Positions 1-8,600 of a stretch of DNA of 64,000 bases are shown here, one piece after another (position 1 is the first letter of the stretch; each line of letters opens with the position of its first letter). The DNA is from Pseudoalteromonas sp. '520P1 No. 423' (lineage in GTDB: Bacteria; Pseudomonadota; Gammaproteobacteria; Enterobacterales; Alteromonadaceae): NCBI RefSeq assembly GCF_001269985.1, contig NZ_BBZB01000002.1, positions 992,001 to 1,056,000 of the forward strand. The letters run 5' to 3'. The translations under genes and the position numbers were made by a program. Below the pieces are notes generated by a model. It made no database searches and was not told the DNA's origin. It was given only the letters and a program-made list of their open reading frames with translations.

Positions 1-2
1 AG

Positions 3-218
3 CAGTTTTCTAAAAATTATATAGAACCAATTAGTGATCCAATAAGCGGTAGTAAGTGGTATTTAAAAATGGATGTAGACAATACAGATTTACTTTGTGC
101 GGTACAAAGGAATTTGCTTGATTTAGCTAAAGAAAATGAATCAACCTATTTTAATCATGTAAAGTTATTTAAATCTTGTAATACGGAACTATTAACAAAG
201 GTACTAACAGATGCTTAA
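3..218 (+). CDS. 3' end of an unrecognised gene, cut by the window edge
   Basis: An open frame runs from the left edge to a TAA at 216-218, giving about 71 residues of a C-terminus. It is mixed polar and hydrophobic, has two cysteines (around LLCAV and KSCNT) and shows no motif I recognise. The stop lies inside the first codons of the next gene: that ATG is at 211, so the two frames overlap by 8 bases. Such an overlap usually means translational coupling and a shared transcript. The frame is inferred from this overlap and from the uninterrupted reading; the function is unknown. Confidence 0.55.
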   Translation, partial: QFSKNYIEPISDPISGSKWYLKMDVDNTDLLCAVQRNLLDLAKENESTYFNHVKLFKSCNTELLTKVLTDA

Positions 219-1143
219 GTATCATAAAGTAATTATATCATTTCTCTTTTTCTGGTTAGTATTACAACTTTCATATTCTTTGGGGGCTTATGTAGATCAC
301 AGGGCGAATATAGATAAATCGGTAAGTCAAATACAGACAAGAATTGCACTTGATTTACCAAGATTAAGCCTTCCAGATCGGTCACTTAATAATGTAGGCG
401 ATCATTCTTCTATTATAAACTACATAAAAAAATTCAATACCCAACTGAATAAAATGGGATATAAAGCCCAACTCCACACAATTCAAAACATTTCAATTGA
501 TAATAAAAATAACGATAGCCTAATATATCGAAGCTTACTTGCACCAGGTGAATCTGTAAATATACAAATATCTGAACCTAGTTTCGTTATTTCAGAGTAT
601 TTAAGCCTAATTCCCCTTCTAATAGCCATATTATTTGCTTACCTTACTTTAGATCACATCCTAATTTGGCAAAACCGTAAAAATACATTATTAATCACGC
701 AAGATGAGCCTAAAACGCCGTTTTTAATAATCAATTTAAAAGAAAAAGTGCTGATCAATAGTGAGACTAACGTAACCATTTCGCTTGCAAATAAGCCCTT
801 ATGTTTTTATGTTGCGCTTACAGAGTTTTGTACACTCAATAAAGATATCGTGCTCAATCAAAATAAAGACCTACCAGATGAACTAACGGAATTAGCCAAT
901 AAATACTTCCTTAGACTTATCGAGTTAGGACACACAGTTCGTAAAAGGCCAAACTTTAGTAATAGCTTAGAAAAAACTTTAAGTGAGATCAGAGCAGCTT
1001 TAGATGAAGTATTTACTGATACGCCTGAATTAAAAGCAATCTATTACCCGCCGAAAGCACATGGAGAAGGCTCAAGGTCTAAGTTACACCACTATGGATT
1101 AAGTACAATTGAAACAGAGCATATTGAACTGATAGGGAAATAG
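211..1143 (+). CDS. Two-TM membrane protein of unknown function
   Basis: A 310-residue protein I do not recognise. A hydrophobic segment at about residues 7-26 is followed by a roughly 100-residue polar domain, a second hydrophobic segment at about 130-149 and a soluble C-terminal domain of about 160 residues. The predicted topology is an inner-membrane protein with an N-terminal periplasmic loop and a cytoplasmic C-terminal domain. The C-terminal part contains a basic HTVRKRPNF stretch reminiscent of regulator output regions, but that is not enough to assign a function. It overlaps the upstream gene by 8 bases, so it is probably the last gene of an operon that lies mostly outside the window. 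The next gene, ushA, is on the other strand and converges on it. Confidence 0.7.
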   Translation: MLKYHKVIISFLFFWLVLQLSYSLGAYVDHRANIDKSVSQIQTRIALDLPRLSLPDRSLNNVGDHSSIINYIKKFNTQLNKMGYKAQLHTIQNISIDNKNNDSLIYRSLLAPGESVNIQISEPSFVISEYLSLIPLLIAILFAYLTLDHILIWQNRKNTLLITQDEPKTPFLIINLKEKVLINSETNVTISLANKPLCFYVALTEFCTLNKDIVLNQNKDLPDELTELANKYFLRLIELGHTVRKRPNFSNSLEKTLSEIRAALDEVFTDTPELKAIYYPPKAHGEGSRSKLHHYGLSTIETEHIELIGK

Positions 1144-1191
1144 AGAGTAGAGAGTATGGATGAGTATAAACTAATACTCATCCAAATTTTA

Positions 1192-2850
1192 TTAAAGGTA
1201 CTTAATTTCACCTTTAGGAGAATATTCATTTGCATTAATAGGGCTGTTTTGAATTAAGAATTCTTTTAAAACTTCAGCATCTATATAATTGGTAGGTACA
1301 TACCCAGGGTGTTTATTCAATTTCGGATAACCATCACCGCCTGCAGCATTATAACTATTGAGACTAAATCTATAGGTACGATTTAAATCGATTGGTTTAT
1401 TTTGAATTTTAATATTCTCAGCAATGCCTTGCTTCAAAGTTAAAGAAACACCATAAAACTGTGTATAAGCGCCGGCATCAGATGGGAAACTAGCGACTTT
1501 AGATAAAAAAGACTTTATTTCATCTCCTTTCATTTCAACATAAGCTAAACGATTTTTAAACGGATGTACGGTTAATACATTTTTATAGTTTATATCGCCA
1601 GCTCTAATAGAGTTTCTGATCCCACCGCCACTGATCACACCAAAGTCAGCATTTACTTTTTGCATTTGCGCAGCAGCAATTAATCTACCTAAGTTTGTTT
1701 GATGAAATCTGACATGATTTCTCTCACCGTCTAAATCACCTTTTAACTGTGCAATAGGTTGTATTAGTTGTGCTTGCCCTTGATTTTGAAACTTAGACAA
1801 AAAGTGATACATTTCAGGGTCATTTTCAATTTTTTTGCCAACTAATTTTTTAACCTTTGTACCATCAGCTGCAATCGTTGTTCTTTTGTAATTAACAGGT
1901 ATTAATTGATAGTCAACCAATACTAGTTCATCATTAGTAAATTCAAACTCTGCTTTACCTACATATTTACCCCATTCATGGGCTTGCATGATCCAAGTAC
2001 CATTTTGTTGGTCGGGAGTACAAACATCACCAGGTTGAAAATCTGTATCATATTTGTTTTCACCATCCATACACGCAGGCTCTTGCGAATGGCCCCCAAT
2101 AATAATATCTAATGATCCTTGTTTAAGGTTTCTAGCTAGCTTTACATCACCTGGTGCATTTATGCCATGTTTTCCATCTGTAAAATGGCCCATATGAGTT
2201 ACTGCAATAACAATATCTGGCTTTTCAGTTGATTTAAGTTCATTAATCAATTTTTGACTAGATAGAGTAGGAGATTCAAATCTTAGGTGACTAATATATT
2301 CAGGATTACCAATTTTAGCTGTATCAGTTGTTGTTAATCCAATAACAGCAATTTTAAGTCCATTTTTATTAAACATTTTATAGGCTTGGAATGGACGTTC
2401 GCCTGTAGTTTTATTAAAAATATTAGCTGATAATAAAGGAAAGTTAGACCATTGTTGTTGTTTTTTAAGTACTGAAAGTGGATTATCAAACTCATGATTA
2501 CCAATTGCCATTGCATCATAACCTAATAAAGACATACCTTTGAAATCAGGTTCGGCATGTAGCATATCTGACTCAGGGATCCCAGTATTAATATCACCAC
2601 CAGATAATAATAAAACTTCACTGTCTTGTGCTTTGGCTTCTGAACGTAAGCGATCTAATAATGTTTTACGGGCCGCCATGCCATACTCACCATCTTCATT
2701 ATGCCAAAAGCGACCATGGTTATCATTTGTATGCAATATTGTTATTTTGTGTGTTTTCGAAACGGAAGCTTGTTCTTTAAATACAGAGCAAGCACTTATT
2801 GTGAAAATACTTGAGATTAAAATTGATTTGTATATTAGTGATAAAGACAT
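1192..2850 (-). CDS. ushA: Lipoprotein 5'-nucleotidase / UDP-sugar hydrolase, UshA/NutA type
   Basis: This enzyme hydrolyses extracytoplasmic nucleotides and UDP-sugars to nucleosides and phosphate so they can be salvaged. The 552 residues align along their whole length with what I know of UshA. The metallophosphoesterase motifs are all present: HTNDNHG near residue 40, GGDINTG, GNHEFD, THMGH and GGHSQ. The C-terminal substrate domain carries SGGGIR and the aromatic AAGGDGYP region. The N-terminus ends in a lipobox (TISAC, Cys21), so the protein should be membrane-anchored like Vibrio NutA rather than freely periplasmic like E. coli UshA. The catalytic residues are intact. A hairpin with a T-run lies about 23 bases before the start codon on the same strand and may attenuate expression. 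The symbol could equally be nutA. Confidence 0.93.
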   Translation of the reverse strand: MSLSLIYKSILISSIFTISACSVFKEQASVSKTHKITILHTNDNHGRFWHNEDGEYGMAARKTLLDRLRSEAKAQDSEVLLLSGGDINTGIPESDMLHAEPDFKGMSLLGYDAMAIGNHEFDNPLSVLKKQQQWSNFPLLSANIFNKTTGERPFQAYKMFNKNGLKIAVIGLTTTDTAKIGNPEYISHLRFESPTLSSQKLINELKSTEKPDIVIAVTHMGHFTDGKHGINAPGDVKLARNLKQGSLDIIIGGHSQEPACMDGENKYDTDFQPGDVCTPDQQNGTWIMQAHEWGKYVGKAEFEFTNDELVLVDYQLIPVNYKRTTIAADGTKVKKLVGKKIENDPEMYHFLSKFQNQGQAQLIQPIAQLKGDLDGERNHVRFHQTNLGRLIAAAQMQKVNADFGVISGGGIRNSIRAGDINYKNVLTVHPFKNRLAYVEMKGDEIKSFLSKVASFPSDAGAYTQFYGVSLTLKQGIAENIKIQNKPIDLNRTYRFSLNSYNAAGGDGYPKLNKHPGYVPTNYIDAEVLKEFLIQNSPINANEYSPKGEIKYL

Positions 2851-2865
2851 TATGAACCTATATTT

Positions 2866-2905
2866 TAAAAAAAGATGGCTATTTAAATGTTTTAAATAGC
2901 CATCT
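2866..2905 (-). terminator. Intrinsic terminator or attenuator just upstream of ushA
   Basis: A perfect 15-bp inverted repeat (2873-2887 and 2891-2905, half-site AGATGGCTATTTAAA, 3-nt loop) is followed on the minus strand by a run of seven T. It lies between the ushA start at 2850 and the upstream intergenic region, so RNA polymerase heading into ushA from further upstream would meet it. It is either an attenuator in the ushA leader or the terminator of a transcript or lost gene upstream, with the ushA promoter downstream of it. Confidence 0.7.
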
Positions 2906-3281
2906 GATATTAATCATATGGTAACTGAAAATTGGGATTTGAACAATTATACTAATTTTGTTGGAGCCTTTTATTGCTAGTATTCTTTCTTTTATTGGTA
3001 TTTTACAATCTAGATTTTATATGAGCTAGTATTTATCATTCAAAAGGTAAATTAGCCTATTCACTTTTTTACCAGAAGACCTCGATCAATATATTATGTT
3101 TAAATAAAGGAAAAATTTGAATTTCATAGCACTTTCTAGCTTTTTATAAAACAATCAATTGTAACCAATATGTAATCAAAGCAACTAAAAATGTGAACAA
3201 GCAAAGCTATTTGTGGTTTTTTGTACTTCAAATGTTTATGCTAGTTTCACTAACAAGAAAATTACATAGTAGTAACAATTA
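2906..3281. other. Intergenic region between divergent ushA and the cyclophilin gene
   Basis: About 375 bases with no convincing gene on either strand. It must hold the promoters of ushA (minus) and of the cyclophilin gene (plus). I looked for a known riboswitch ahead of the ushA leader hairpin and did not recognise one. Confidence 0.5.
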
Positions 3282-4061
3282 ATGAAGAATAAAATATCTA
3301 AGCTCATCAAACCAGTAATCGCTTTAAGTGCACTAACACTGAGCATGTCATCACAAGCTACAATTGTAGAATTCGATGTCTCAATTTCAAATGAAGTTAA
3401 AAGCGTTAAAGTGAATTTATTTGATGAAACAACACCAATCACAGTCGCTAATTTTTTGAAATATTTGAATGATGGGAGTTATACAGATACCGTTATACAC
3501 AGGGCTATACCAGGGTTTGTCGTTCAAGGCGGTGGGTTTACTTTTGAAAATGAAATTCCTTTAACCAAAGTAGATACAGATTCTGCCATTAAAAACGAAC
3601 CTGTTTGGTCAAATGTCAAAGGCACAATCTCTATGGCTAAGCTTGAAAATCAAATTGATAGTGCTACTAATCAATGGTTTTTTAATCTCGAAGACAATAG
3701 CGCTAATCTTGACCTCCAAAATGGCGGTTTCACAGTTTTTGGTCAAGTTATTGAAGGGATGGAAGTAATTGAATCAATAACCAGTCTATCTTTTTGTGGT
3801 GAAATGCCTATGCCCGATTATACTCAAGACCAATGTACAAATGGTGATTTACCAGGCCTAGAAAACTTTGTAGTTGTAAATCAAATTACAATTAATGATC
3901 CAGATGTTACTTCTGCTAGTTCGCTTTCACCAATAAAAAATACACTAATAGAAGAAAGTAATAAAACACCTGATCAGGTTAATAGTAGTAGCGGTGGTAC
4001 TTTTTCTTGGCTAAATATACTAGCCTTTGGTCTGATTGCATTTCGTAAAAAATTTAGATAG
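3282..4061 (+). CDS. Secreted cyclophilin-type peptidyl-prolyl isomerase with GlyGly-CTERM tail
   Basis: Cyclophilins catalyse cis-trans isomerisation of Xaa-Pro bonds. This 259-residue protein has a Sec signal peptide (residues 1-27, ending SMSSQA) and a cyclophilin domain at about 29-205, with the family's FDETTPITVANFLKY, TVIHRAIPGFVVQGGG and NGGFTVFGQVIEGM blocks. The catalytic Arg is in HRAIPGFVVQGG. After a short linker the C-terminus reads SGGTFSWLNILAF followed by a hydrophobic stretch and RKKFR. This matches the GlyGly-CTERM sorting signal, which is cut by rhombosortase and usually sends proteins through the type II secretion route to the surface. It is therefore probably surface or extracellular rather than periplasmic. 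Likely monocistronic, with a weak hairpin after the stop. Confidence 0.88.
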   Translation: MKNKISKLIKPVIALSALTLSMSSQATIVEFDVSISNEVKSVKVNLFDETTPITVANFLKYLNDGSYTDTVIHRAIPGFVVQGGGFTFENEIPLTKVDTDSAIKNEPVWSNVKGTISMAKLENQIDSATNQWFFNLEDNSANLDLQNGGFTVFGQVIEGMEVIESITSLSFCGEMPMPDYTQDQCTNGDLPGLENFVVVNQITINDPDVTSASSLSPIKNTLIEESNKTPDQVNSSSGGTFSWLNILAFGLIAFRKKFR

Positions 4062-4081
4062 CACTTTAATTATTGTCAATA

Positions 4082-4112
4082 AAAGCAGCCAGTTAAGGTT
4101 GCTTTTTAAACA
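4082..4112 (+). terminator. Probable terminator after the cyclophilin gene
   Basis: AAAGCAGCC and GGTTGCTTT pair across a short loop, with one G-T wobble, and are followed by a T-rich tract 20 bases after the stop codon. Confidence 0.5.
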
Positions 4113-4315
4113 GTATAAAAATAAATACAGCTACAAAGGGAAATAAATACCAATTAATACTATATCCTGATCTAACGTATTGAAGTTATCTATAGCTTAG
4201 GTATTATGTTTAGAAATATTAAGTATTTAACATATGTAATTTGAAGTGTTTACTCTAAACTTTATCAACATAGTTTCAACTATTAATAACGAACAATAAT
4301 AAAAAGGCAGTTAAG

Positions 4316-5638
4316 ATGACATATGTAGTTGAAAATATAGGCCTAGAAGCTTTAATGGATCGCGCTAATATCATTTTCACAAATGGATATGTTTTTGATG
4401 GCGCTGCCAATATTAATCAACTTAAACACAGTTTTGAAGCTGTATTTGGTTGTGTAAATAAATTTAAGTTTCAATTAAATTATAAATCTCAAAATGATTT
4501 TATTTGGCTTAACAATGAACCGTCTACTATCTTATTTGGCCATCAACTATGTGATGATATAGAAGGTGACTTTAAACAGCTATCAAGTCAAAGTATCGAT
4601 CTAATCAGTACCGCGCCAATGATCATGAATGTCCTAGAGAATAAAAATAGATCAGAATTCATCATAGCTATATCAAGTAACCATACTTATATGGATGCAA
4701 GAAGTGCCAATTATATTTTTAACAATTTCATTAATCATTATAATGCTGTGTTACAAGATGAACCCGCTTTAAGTAAAGGCATATTAAGTAAAATAAAATC
4801 TCTTAAAACAATTTCAGGTGAAAACTTTGTGACACAAGCTTTATCACAAAGAGAAGAAATTCATAATGCAAAGAATATTGAAGACTTACTTGAATACAAA
4901 ATTGAAGATATTGGTGAATATGGCATAGACAGAACTGAGTTAACAAAGTGCCTTGATAATTTCAAAAAAAATATCAGAGAGCCTCTGAACAGTCAGTTAG
5001 ATATTAATCAATGTATCGCTCACTGTCGTAATACTTACCCTCAACTAACAAAGAATAGTATTGTATGTGCAATGCTTGCCAAATCAGTTTACTTAGTCAA
5101 TGTTGAGAAAAGATCCAAACCAAAAAAACATAAAATTAGTTTTAAAATGTTATCCGATTTATTAAACAATGAGGATAGGCAACGTTATACAGGTAACTAT
5201 ATTTCTTTTTTACCTGTGACTGTTGATGGTGAAAAATCACTGAGTGATATAGCATTACAAATACATAATCGTATTGTGGAATTTAAAACTCAAGGCATAG
5301 ATGTTTCTATGTTTTCTTTAACTGAAGAGGCAATAAAACAAGAGTTAGTAGGTACTTCTGACGAAGCACTTTCTTTTGTTGTAACCAATTGGAATAATTA
5401 TGATTACCTTGGATGCGACAGATTCTTACATGATTGTATTTCTAAAAAACATTTAAGTGCTGTCAATATTGAGCCTAAAGACAACTTAGGAGCTGCACTA
5501 GTAAATAGACCGGTTGCTGTTATCAACTTCTCTCCTAACAAGGAACTATGTTTATCTTTTTTTCCATCTTTAAAATGTCCACAAGTGAATAAAGATTTAT
5601 TATCGCAGTTTAAAACTTTACTTCACGCTAAAGATTAA
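4316..5638 (+). CDS. HxxxD acyltransferase/condensation-domain-like protein
   Basis: A 440-residue soluble protein with no signal peptide. The stretch SSNHTYMDARSA near residue 120 carries an HxxxD motif in the position and context typical of the chloramphenicol-acetyltransferase fold (condensation domains, BAHD enzymes, alcohol acyltransferases). It begins with an N-terminal half of the expected type (FKFQLNYKS, then an acceptor loop), and a later VVTNWNNYDYLG segment resembles the second strand-loop region of that fold. The usual Gly after the Asp is replaced by Ala, so activity is not certain. It ends 3 bases before the giant kinase gene and is almost surely co-transcribed with it. I infer either an acyltransferase making a signal or modification read by the kinase, or a catalytically dead partner. 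The family assignment rests on motif and length, not on an alignment. Confidence 0.6.
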   Translation: MTYVVENIGLEALMDRANIIFTNGYVFDGAANINQLKHSFEAVFGCVNKFKFQLNYKSQNDFIWLNNEPSTILFGHQLCDDIEGDFKQLSSQSIDLISTAPMIMNVLENKNRSEFIIAISSNHTYMDARSANYIFNNFINHYNAVLQDEPALSKGILSKIKSLKTISGENFVTQALSQREEIHNAKNIEDLLEYKIEDIGEYGIDRTELTKCLDNFKKNIREPLNSQLDINQCIAHCRNTYPQLTKNSIVCAMLAKSVYLVNVEKRSKPKKHKISFKMLSDLLNNEDRQRYTGNYISFLPVTVDGEKSLSDIALQIHNRIVEFKTQGIDVSMFSLTEEAIKQELVGTSDEALSFVVTNWNNYDYLGCDRFLHDCISKKHLSAVNIEPKDNLGAALVNRPVAVINFSPNKELCLSFFPSLKCPQVNKDLLSQFKTLLHAKD

Positions 5639-5641
5639 GAT

Positions 5642-8600
5642 TTGGATTTATTAGTGAATTTCTCAGATTTTAAAATTACAGAAAAAATATATGAAAGTGA
5701 CATTTCAATTATTTACCGTGCGGTTACTTTAGATGACTTAACACCTGTTATATTAAAGACACTTAATCGTGATTACCCAACACAATTAGAGTTAAGCCAA
5801 TTTCGTCGAGAGTATGATGTTTCCAAAGAGTTAAGAGGAATTGACAGTGTTTGGCAAACAAAAAACTTGCTTCAAATACATAATACATTAGTCATTGTTG
5901 GTAATGATATTGATGGAATCTCATTAAGTAAATGGTTGAAATTTAATACAGAAATCAATATTGATAAAAGATTAGTAATCGCAATATCTTTAGCTAATGC
6001 CTTAAAAACCTTGCACTTAAATCATTTGATTCATAAAGATATTACACCAGATAATATTGTTTATAATGAAGATACCAACCAAATCCAAATTATTGACTTT
6101 GGCATAGCATCTTTACTAAATAATGAGTTTCATAATTTTCAAAATGTAAATCAACTTGAAGGTACGCTTTCCTACATCTCACCAGAGCAAACTGGGAGAG
6201 TGAATAGAAACCTTGATTATCGCAGTGATCTTTATTCCTATGGCGTTGTATTATATGAATTATTTTCTGGGTTATTACCATTTAAAGAACAGCAAGAACT
6301 TGCTTTAGTTCATGCCCACATTAGCAAGCAAGCAATCGATGTGCGTGAAATTAATAACAAAATTCCAAAAGCGCTTGCAAAAATAATTATGAAATTATTG
6401 TCTAAATCTGCAGATTCACGCTATCAGAGTTCTGAAGGTTTAATCTCTGATTTAGATACCTGTTTATTTGAATTAAAACTTAATAATCAAGATTTTGATT
6501 TTGAAATTGGTAAAAAAGATAGCCTTCAAGTCTTTAATATCCCGCAAAAATTATATGGTCGTCAAAAACATATAAAAACGATATTAAATTCTTTTTTTAA
6601 TATTTGTAGTGCAAAAGCTGAAGTTTTATTTATTTTAGGGCAATCAGGCACAGGGAAAACCGCTCTGGTACAAGAAATATATAAACCTTTAACCAGTACA
6701 TCTGGTTTCTTTATATCTGGGAAGTTTGACCAGTTTCAAAAAAATATTCCCTTTTATGCTTGGTCCCAAGCATTAAATGAATTGGTTCACCTTTTATTAA
6801 AAGAAAAAGCAGATGTATTGGAATTCTGGAAAGATATTATTCAAGACGCAGTAGGGGACTTAGGCAAAGTCATAACACAAGTTGTACCTTCACTTGAACT
6901 AATAATAGGAACGCAACCAGATGTATCAGAGCTCTCTAGCAGCCAAGCATATAATAGGTTTAATTATGTATTTATAAAGTTTTTAACTTCTTTAGCAACT
7001 AAAAAATTCCCTTTAATTATCTTTATTGATGATTGGCAATGGGCTGATAATGCCTCACTATCATTATTAAAGCGTGTATCTGATGACATGCAGGATTCAT
7101 GTTTATTATTGATCAATGCATACAGAGATGATGAAGTTGATGATGCACATTCACTCTCACTTGTTAGAAGTCACATTGAAAGTTCAGCTATTAACAATCA
7201 TGATATTTTACTTGAAAACTTAACATATAATGATGTTTATGACCTTATAAATGAAATGCTTCAAAGTCCTATAGGGATCGACGATTTAGTAAAATTAGTA
7301 TTTGATAAAACAGCCGGAAATGCTTTCTTTTTAATTCAGTTTTTAGACACTCTAAAAGAAAAATCTCTTATCTTGTTTGATGTTAAAAATGACTCTTGGT
7401 ATTGGCATCATGATGAATTACATAAAGAGAATATGACAAGTAATGTCATTGAATTGCTGTCTCAAAAGTTATTAATATTGGCCCAAGATACACAGCAAGC
7501 GTTAAGATATGCTGCCAGTATTAATAATCGCTTTTCGCTTAAAATGCTCGCTAGTGTAATAGGTAAACCCCAAAATATAATCGCTCAATCATTAGAACCG
7601 GCTTTATTAGAAGGGATAATAAGGCCGCTGGATATCAATTACCGTTATGCTACACAAAAAGTAATTTATCAAGATGTACATTATCGATTTACCCATGATA
7701 ACTTACAACAAGCAGCATATGCTTTGCTTCCTGAGCCATTAAAAACACAAACCCACTTACAAATAGCACGCACATTAGAATCAAAACTATCAAACACAGA
7801 AAAACAAAAAGAGCTGTTTAACATCGTTAATCACTACAATATTGCGACAAATTTGATTAAAAATGATGCCGATATTCATAATTTAATTAATTTAAATATG
7901 GCTGCAGGTAAAAAAGCCATGAACAGTACCGCATTTTCATCTGCTCTTTGTTATTTTGAAAATGCAATTTCGTTACTACCGGAAGATCCTTGGAGTAATT
8001 TACAAGATATTTGTGCTCAATTGCTTACGTTAGCTGCCGAAACCGCATTATTAGAAAAACAATATTGTAAAATGGAATCGTGGATTGATGAACTATTAGC
8101 GCATACACGCTTACCAATTGAACAAGCAAGTATCTGGACATTAAGACTACAAGCATACACTGCACAAAACCGACTTGAAGAAGCTGTTGAGGCATCGAAT
8201 ATTGCTTTATCTTTTCTTGACGTAAATTTGTCTAAATTGCCTTCTTTTTCAAAGGTAATGTTTGAGTTATTCAAAACAAAATATAAATTACGAAATCAAA
8301 CCTGTGAAAGCTTACTAGAACTGCAAGAAATGACCGATCCTAGTAATTTATTAATTATGAGGATTTTAGGTTTAACAATCCCACCCGCATATTGGACTAG
8401 TCAAAATTTAGTCGCTGTAATCGTTTTTAAAATGACGCAAATATCTGTTGAACTAGGTTATTCGCCAATGACAGGTTATGCTTTTTCGTGGTGGGGGATC
8501 ACAGAATCTGCGCTATTAAATCAAATTAAATCTGGCACTGAATTTGGCAATCTTGGAATAAAAATCGCTGAAAAATATGACTTACAGTTACAGCAGCCGT

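Noticed and set aside
2906..3281. Purine or other riboswitch ahead of ushA
   Set aside because: A terminator hairpin is present but I could not find a conserved aptamer core upstream of it.
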